Below are positions 59,008-64,000 of a stretch of 64,000 nucleotides of DNA, piece after piece (the first letter of the stretch is position 1; every line of letters starts with the position of its first letter). This DNA is from Microbacterium sp. Root166 (lineage in GTDB: Bacteria; Actinomycetota; Actinomycetes; Actinomycetales; Microbacteriaceae). The translations under genes were made by a program, and so were the position numbers. Below the pieces are notes generated by a model. That model did not search any database, was not told where the DNA came from, and saw only the letters and a program-made list of their open reading frames with translations. The stretch spans positions 1 to 64,000 of the forward strand of contig NZ_LMGL01000004.1 of NCBI RefSeq assembly GCF_001427145.1. Direction: 5' to 3'.

Positions 59008-61860
59008 TCACGCGATCGCGGTACGGCGGGTGAGGTCCGGATGCCGCGGGGGCACGAGCCACGCGACAGCGGTGATGGCGAGGGGGAGGCCGATGGCGAG
59101 CACGCCGAGCCACGGCCACGGCATGTCACTCATCGTCACGAAACCGGCCGACGACTGAGCCGAGCCCCACACAGGAATGAGCCCCGAGAACGTGCCGACC
59201 ACCGCGCCGATCCCGACGATGATCGCGGCCTGCCAGGCGTTGATGCGGCGTCGCAGTCCTCGCGATCCGCCGACGGCCGTGAGCGTCGCGTCGTCGGGGC
59301 GTCGCTCGAAGCGCGCGAGCCCGAGGACGACGGCGCTGGCACCGATCACCAGCACGGCCGCGACGCCGACGATCAGCCAGAGCCACGGTGCCACGGGCTC
59401 GGGGCCGCGCTCCGTCGTCAGCCAGAGGTGGGCTCCGTCGGGAAGCCGGACGGACTGCGCCTCCAGGTTCAGCCGGTCGACGGTCGCCTGCGGCAGCGGC
59501 TCGTCGTAGGTCGCGACGAGCGAGGAGGCCGTCGCCTCGATCCCGAGTGACGCCGCCGTCTCGGGCGAGATCATCACCTGGAACAACGAGCCGGAACCGG
59601 TGTCGACCCGCTCGGCGCGAAGGGGCAGTTCTGCCTCGGCAGACGGAAGGTGCGCGAACCGCTCGCTCTCATGCGCCTGCCAGTCCACCGCCATCATGGC
59701 GTTCGAGAAGTCGCTGCGACTCTGCTCGGTCCAGCGCGTGATGACGATGTCGCCGTCGGGTGTGACGTAGTCATCGGTCGTCGTGATCGCGGCGCCCTGG
59801 CGATAGGCCGCGAGCACGGACTCCTCGATCGGGTGGTCCAGCAGCAGGCTGACGTCCTCGGTGTCGACGATCGAGAGCTGACCGTTCATGGCCATCGACG
59901 GGTCGCCGCAGGGCTCGCACTGCCCCGAGGACTGACCGGCGACGGCCCAGACGGGATGCGCAGGGTTCTCGAGCCGGCCGGTCCTGACGTCGTAGGCGGG
60001 CGACGTCGGTGCCCGGACCACGGCCGTCGCCTGTGGTGCGGTAGTCGCGAGGAGGTCCTCCGCTGCCGCCAGGGTCTCTCCCGTCGGCGCGCCGTTCTCG
60101 TACACGCTCGCCGTCACGCTGCCGAGCGGTCCGTTGTACCAGTACATGCGCTGGTTCTGGGCCGATGTCAGGGCCGTGGTCGAGATCACGTAGGAGGCGA
60201 GGAAGACGCAGGCCGCGATCGCGGCGAACGCGGGCACGACCCGAGAGGGATTGGCCGACGAGTCGCGGCTGGCCAGGCGCGGCGCGAGCCCCAGCCGCGC
60301 CAGTGGCCTGCCGACGAAGACGAGCACCCAGTGGCCGGCGAGCAGGAACCCGATCTGGAAGACGATCGGACCCAGCGTGACGGCGCCGAACGCGCTGATC
60401 TGCACGCTCGGATGAACCATTCCCGCCCCGTCGAGGACGACCAGTGCGACCGCCCCGACCGCGGTCGCGGTCAGGCCGGTGATCATGAGGCCGAGCCCCC
60501 ACCACGGTCGCTTGCGCCGCAGCACGGCTGGGCGACGGGATCCGCGGAGGGCGCCGAGCACGTCGCCGCGGGTCGCTGCGCGCGCCGGTGCCACGGCGGC
60601 CAGCGTGCCGATGATCACGGCGAACACGGCGATCGCCGCGAGCAGCATCCACGGCACGTGATATCCCCAGTTGCCCCAGAACGTGTTCACGGCGCCGGTG
60701 TCGGTCGCTGCCAGAACCGCCCACGCCAGGCCGGCGCCGAGCGCGATGCCGATCGCGCCCGCGGTCGCGCCGAGGACCGTCCCCTGCATGACGACGATGC
60801 GGAAGACATCCGGCCGTGCGGCGCCGACGCTCGCGGCGACAGCGAGCGAGCGCTGCTGCCGGCGCGCCGACACGGCGAAGGCGGCACCCGCCAGCAGCAC
60901 GACGAGGTATCCGCTGAACACCGCGATCATGAGCCCGGTCGTGATCATCGAGGTGTCCTGCGAGGTGTTGGTCATCCAGGAGCTCACACGGGCGCCCGGT
61001 GGCGGCGTGACTGCGAGATCGCGCGCATACGCCACGTATCCGGCCGCGTTGAGCTCGGCGAGCTCGGCCTGATCGGGCTGCCAGTCCTCGACGAACCAGC
61101 GGACTTGCCCGGTCACCAGGTCCTCGGCGTGCGAAGGCAGGAAGAGCTCTTCGCTCTCCGGTAAGGCGTCGGCGCGCCGCAGAGCGCCGGTGATAGTGAA
61201 TGCGATGCCCTCGTCGATCAGCGCGACGTCGTCTCCGACCTCGACGCCCAACCGTTCCAGGAGGCCGGGCGAGACCATCGCGTCATACGCGTTCGCAGGA
61301 GCGGTGCCGCTGACCATGACGTACCGTTCGGTGAACACCTCGTCCCAGACATCGCCGGCGGACACGCTGACGTTTCCCACCCCGTTCGCGGTTTCGACGT
61401 AAACGGTGCCCCATTCGACGATCTCGCGGACGGTGCTGCCCTCGGGGATCTGCGGGGGAGGGGCGTCCGGCCGCGGCTGCTCGGGGTTCAGCGGGCGTCC
61501 GGCGTCGTCCGTCTCGATGCCGTTGTCCCATGGATTGTCGACCGCCTGCCAACGGGTCGGATCGGGGCCGCCCACAGTCTCGATCCACGATGCGTTCCGG
61601 CCGAGCTCGAGCGACGCCGCCTGGTCGGGCGTGGGGACATGGCTCTGCCAGACGATCGCGCCGCCGGTGAGTCCGGCCACCGGCAGCAGCACGAGAGTCA
61701 TGACCAGCGCACTCGAGCCCTTCGTGCGCCACGTCTGACGCCAGGCCAGACGGGCGTCGGTGCGCAGCCGCCGCCACCCGGCGCCGCGGCGGGGCGGGGC
61801 ATACGATGGCGTCGCAGAAGAAGCGGATGCCGCGGCTTCCGCGTCGAGGAGCCCGGTCAC
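59008..61860 (-). CDS. Large FtsX-type ABC transporter permease
   Basis: The 950-residue permease has a cytoplasmic N-terminus (RLAWRQTWRTKGSSALVMTL leading into span 1 near 50), a large extracytoplasmic domain (about 75-300), a set of spans (about 310-540) including the FtsX pattern SARRQQRSLAVAASVGA, a second external domain (about 580-810) with a C-x2-C pair (QCEPCGDP), and final spans (about 820-940) with GLARFERRPDDATLTAVGGS, the second FtsX half. Such proteins move lipids, peptides or signals or extract lipoproteins. GTG at 61860 overlaps the ATPase stop (GTGA). Confidence 0.9.
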   Translation of the reverse strand: MTGLLDAEAAASASSATPSYAPPRRGAGWRRLRTDARLAWRQTWRTKGSSALVMTLVLLPVAGLTGGAIVWQSHVPTPDQAASLELGRNASWIETVGGPDPTRWQAVDNPWDNGIETDDAGRPLNPEQPRPDAPPPQIPEGSTVREIVEWGTVYVETANGVGNVSVSAGDVWDEVFTERYVMVSGTAPANAYDAMVSPGLLERLGVEVGDDVALIDEGIAFTITGALRRADALPESEELFLPSHAEDLVTGQVRWFVEDWQPDQAELAELNAAGYVAYARDLAVTPPPGARVSSWMTNTSQDTSMITTGLMIAVFSGYLVVLLAGAAFAVSARRQQRSLAVAASVGAARPDVFRIVVMQGTVLGATAGAIGIALGAGLAWAVLAATDTGAVNTFWGNWGYHVPWMLLAAIAVFAVIIGTLAAVAPARAATRGDVLGALRGSRRPAVLRRKRPWWGLGLMITGLTATAVGAVALVVLDGAGMVHPSVQISAFGAVTLGPIVFQIGFLLAGHWVLVFVGRPLARLGLAPRLASRDSSANPSRVVPAFAAIAACVFLASYVISTTALTSAQNQRMYWYNGPLGSVTASVYENGAPTGETLAAAEDLLATTAPQATAVVRAPTSPAYDVRTGRLENPAHPVWAVAGQSSGQCEPCGDPSMAMNGQLSIVDTEDVSLLLDHPIEESVLAAYRQGAAITTTDDYVTPDGDIVITRWTEQSRSDFSNAMMAVDWQAHESERFAHLPSAEAELPLRAERVDTGSGSLFQVMISPETAASLGIEATASSLVATYDEPLPQATVDRLNLEAQSVRLPDGAHLWLTTERGPEPVAPWLWLIVGVAAVLVIGASAVVLGLARFERRPDDATLTAVGGSRGLRRRINAWQAAIIVGIGAVVGTFSGLIPVWGSAQSSAGFVTMSDMPWPWLGVLAIGLPLAITAVAWLVPPRHPDLTRRTAIA

Positions 61861-62576
61861 CGAGCGTCCGTCAGGAGCGCGTCGGCGCCTGCGCGGCGCG
61901 ACTCGTCGATGATGCGTCCGTCGCGCAGGAACACGATGCGGTCCGCCCACGCCGCGTGGCGCGCCTCGTGGGTGACGAGGATCGCGGCGGCTCCGGCATC
62001 CACTCTGCTGCGCAGCATGCGCAGGATGAGCTCTCCCGTCACCGAGTCCAGGGCCCCCGTGGGCTCGTCGGCCAGGATCAGGCGCCTGCCGCCGACCACC
62101 GCCCGGGCGATGGCGACCCGCTGCTGCTGGCCGCCCGAGAGGTCGTCCGGGTAGGAATCGAGCTTGTCGTCCAGTCCGACCGATTCCAGCGCGTCGCGTC
62201 CTGCGCGGCGAGCGACGCGGCTTCGGAATCCGTCGAGCTCCAGCGGCAGCGTGACGTTCTCGATCGCAGTCAGGGTCGGAATGAGGTTGAAGTCCTGGAA
62301 GACGAACCCGAGCGACCGCCGGCGAAGCGCCGCCAGCTGCTTCGCGTTCTGCACGCTCAAGTGCTGGCCTTCGATCACCACCTCGCCCGAGGTCGGCGTC
62401 GCGAGTCCGCCCGCGATCGACAAGAGTGTGGACTTGCCCGATCCCGATGCGCCCATGACAGCGACGAGCTCGCCCTTGGCGACGTCGAGGTCGACGCCGG
62501 AGAGCGCCGACACGGCCGTGGGGCCCGAGCCGTACTGCTGCGTCACGCCGATGAGGCGCAGGACCGTCTCGCTCAC
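61857..62576 (-). CDS. ABC transporter ATPase (MacB/LolD type)
   Basis: The 239-residue ATPase shows GASGSGKST (Walker A), FVFQDFNLIPTLTAIENV (Q loop, the LolD-type pattern), LSGGQQQRVAIARA (signature), LILADEPTGALDS (Walker B) and VTHEARHAAWADR (switch His). It pairs with the FtsX-type permease that follows and probably also serves the MacB-type permease upstream. GTG at 62576 overlaps the PadR stop (GTGA), so regulator, ATPase and permease are translationally coupled. Confidence 0.95.
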   Translation of the reverse strand: MSETVLRLIGVTQQYGSGPTAVSALSGVDLDVAKGELVAVMGASGSGKSTLLSIAGGLATPTSGEVVIEGQHLSVQNAKQLAALRRRSLGFVFQDFNLIPTLTAIENVTLPLELDGFRSRVARRAGRDALESVGLDDKLDSYPDDLSGGQQQRVAIARAVVGGRRLILADEPTGALDSVTGELILRMLRSRVDAGAAAILVTHEARHAAWADRIVFLRDGRIIDESRRAGADALLTDAR

Positions 62577-63202
62577 CGGGCGGCTCCGGCGTCACCGACG
62601 GGGGAGACGGATGCCTCGGCCCTCACCGGGCGGCCGCGCTTGGGCTTGTCGGTGGACAGCTCGAGCGCCATCGCGTGCTCGGGGTGAAGGGCGAGTCGCT
62701 GCTCGGTGTGGTCGAGCCAGCGCACCTCGGCCTCGGCGGCGAAGATCATCGAGTCGACCACCAGGGACCACGCCAGCTCCTCGGGCCCGTCGGGGCTCGC
62801 GCCGGCGTACTTGGCGCGGTTGAGCTCCTGCAGCTGACGCAGCGATGCCCGGCGCTGCGTCTGGATGATCTCCGCGACGTCGACGCCCGGCAGCGTCGCG
62901 GCGACCGCGAGCTTGACCGCGAGCTCGTCGCGCGTGCCCTGCCCGCGCTGGACCGGCGTGCTCAGCCAGTCCCGCACCTCGGCGGATCCGGCATCCGTGA
63001 TCTCCCAGTACACGTGACCGTGCTCGTCGGTATCGCCCTTCGTCACCAGCCCGTCCCGCTCGAGGCGGTCGAGGGTGTTGTAGATCTGGCCCACGTTGAG
63101 CGGCCAGGTCGAACCGGTGCGTCGGTCGAACTCGGACCGCAGCTGATAGCCGTAGCACGGCCCTTGATCGAGGATCGCGAGCAGGCTCTGCTTGACGGAC
63201 AT
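62573..63202 (-). CDS. PadR-family transcriptional regulator
   Basis: The 209-residue regulator has the PadR winged helix (about 1-85: LLAILDQGPCYGYQLRSEF, LNVGQIYNTLDRLERDGLV, YWEITDAG) and a C-terminal helical dimerisation domain of the Vir type (about 95-180). A basic Ala/Pro tail follows. PadR proteins repress nearby transporter genes and are released by small ligands. AAGGAG precedes the ATG. It sits inside the operon, between the MacB-type permease and the ATPase, so it likely controls its own transporter. Confidence 0.93.
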   Translation of the reverse strand: MSVKQSLLAILDQGPCYGYQLRSEFDRRTGSTWPLNVGQIYNTLDRLERDGLVTKGDTDEHGHVYWEITDAGSAEVRDWLSTPVQRGQGTRDELAVKLAVAATLPGVDVAEIIQTQRRASLRQLQELNRAKYAGASPDGPEELAWSLVVDSMIFAAEAEVRWLDHTEQRLALHPEHAMALELSTDKPKRGRPVRAEASVSPVGDAGAAR

Positions 63203-63235
63203 GATGCTCCTTCGGGTGGAGGCGGATGCGCGGCG

Positions 63236-64000
63236 TCAGAAACGCAGCGCGTCGATGACGTTGGACCGTACGGCGACGAGGGCGGGGATGAATCCTGCGA
63301 GGGCGCCGATCGCAACCGCGGCGACGAGTCCCACGACGGCCGCGCGCATCGGGAACGGCGGGACGTCCTGCATCCCCTGGAACATGTCGAGCACGAACGG
63401 GGCCTGCAGGATCGCGACCGCGATCGCGATGCCGACGACCCCTGCGACCGCGGTGGCGACGACGGACTCGAGCATCACGGACGTGAAGATGCGGCTTCCG
63501 GTCGCGCCGAAGCTGCGCCGCACGCCGATCTCGCGGATGCGCTGCCGCATCGCCACGAGCTGGATGTTCACCAGGCCCAGGCCGCCCAGCAGCAGGACCA
63601 GTCCGGCGATCCCACCGGTGATCAGCTCGAACGTCTGCGCGAACTGCGCCTGGTCCGGCCGCGACGCCCAATCGGTGCGGTTCACGGTGACCTCGACGGA
63701 GTCGTCGACCCCGGCACGGAGGTCCGCGGCGAGCACGGGGCCGATCTCCGCCGCCATGTCCTCGGGGACCCATGTCTCCCACACGATCCCCATGTCGGCG
63801 GGAAGGGTGCCCCCGCGCGCGGTGTAATCCGTATACAGCATCGTGACGTGCTTGTCCTCGTCGCCGGTGTACTCCCGTGGCGTCACACCCACGACGGTGT
63901 ACGACCCGCCCACGTCCCCCTGGAGCTTCAGGGCGAACCCCGACGCGAGGTCGGGACGGCCGTAGACGTCCCACAGCGACTCGGAGATGACGACCGGCGG
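63236..64000 (-). CDS. MacB/FtsX-type ABC permease, N-terminus beyond window (partial)
   Basis: The frame is open from the right edge; 254 residues are visible. They begin in the MacB-like periplasmic domain (PVVISESLWDVYGRP, SYTVVGVTPREY) and continue to four-span FtsX domain features: LITGGIAGLVLLLGGLGLVNIQL, MRQRIREIGVRRSFGAT (the conserved cytoplasmic loop), and VRSNVIDALRF at the end. The stop at 63236 is 33 bases before the PadR start on the same strand. It is smaller than and different from the 950-residue permease of the same operon, so the transporter has two dissimilar membrane subunits or the operon holds two systems. Confidence 0.9.
   Translation of the reverse strand, partial: PPVVISESLWDVYGRPDLASGFALKLQGDVGGSYTVVGVTPREYTGDEDKHVTMLYTDYTARGGTLPADMGIVWETWVPEDMAAEIGPVLAADLRAGVDDSVEVTVNRTDWASRPDQAQFAQTFELITGGIAGLVLLLGGLGLVNIQLVAMRQRIREIGVRRSFGATGSRIFTSVMLESVVATAVAGVVGIAIAVAILQAPFVLDMFQGMQDVPPFPMRAAVVGLVAAVAIGALAGFIPALVAVRSNVIDALRF

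Overview
The window is 64 kb of a high-GC actinobacterial chromosome. The families present (MtrA/MtrB/LpqB, a WhiB2-type Wbl protein, DUF3499, DUF5719, leaderless-looking promoters) and their order point to Microbacteriaceae, most likely Microbacterium or a close relative. That placement is an inference from gene content; no rRNA or other marker gene is present. I see no tRNA, rRNA, insertion sequence or CRISPR array, and no gene-free stretch longer than about 260 bases.

Left part (1-29947) is a large cell-surface glycopolymer locus. It holds the end of an LGFP-repeat protein; a dTDP-L-rhamnose operon (rfbA, rfbB and a fused rfbC-rfbD); a rhamnan-synthesis-F (RgpF) glycosyltransferase; an ABC glycan exporter whose ATPase carries a Wzt-type cargo-binding tail; several family 2 and family 4 glycosyltransferases; a DUF2142 membrane protein; a glycosyltransferase/DUF2304/flippase trio; a GDP-sugar module (gmd, an fcl-like reductase, and a ColD-like 3-dehydratase with His in place of the PLP lysine); a dTDP-rhamnose 4-epimerase candidate with an acyltransferase; a galactofuranose module (glf, a large membrane protein, a second ABC exporter with a short ATPase, and a GlfT1-like transferase); and a final operon of two O-antigen-polymerase/ligase-like proteins plus a second acyltransferase. 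Two ABC exporters and one flippase/polymerase set side by side suggest at least two, perhaps three, separate surface polymers.

Middle part (30030-40186) is the conserved actinobacterial manA - whiB - large GT2 membrane protein - DUF5719 - zincin-like - DUF3499 - ahcY block, recognisable from the mycobacterial Rv3255c-Rv3260c/sahH neighbourhood but without manB, followed by a divergent RDD / SpoIIM-like pair.

Next (40237-49575), a peroxide-stress unit (furA-katG, with a convergent aquaporin) lies between the RDD/SpoIIM pair and an operon of a GPDPase-membrane-domain protein, DUF4129, DUF4350, MoxR and DUF58. In other actinobacteria RDD, SpoIIM, DUF58 and MoxR are often adjacent, so the peroxide unit looks inserted.

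Right part (49803-64000) has the mtrA-mtrB-lpqB envelope-stress operon, comF-like and hpf genes, a coiled-coil protein with a Gly-rich tail, a DeaD-like RNA helicase, and a PadR-controlled MacB/FtsX-type ABC transporter operon cut by the right edge.

The most interesting observations are the predicted 3,6-dideoxyhexose (colitose-like) GDP-sugar module whose reductase lacks the epimerase cysteine, the mycobacterial-style galactan module, a metallopeptidase-family protein without its HExxH motif, a perfect palindrome in the furA promoter, and a repeated promoter architecture (TAnnnT box 6-9 bases before the start codon) at about fifteen genes, which predicts leaderless mRNAs.
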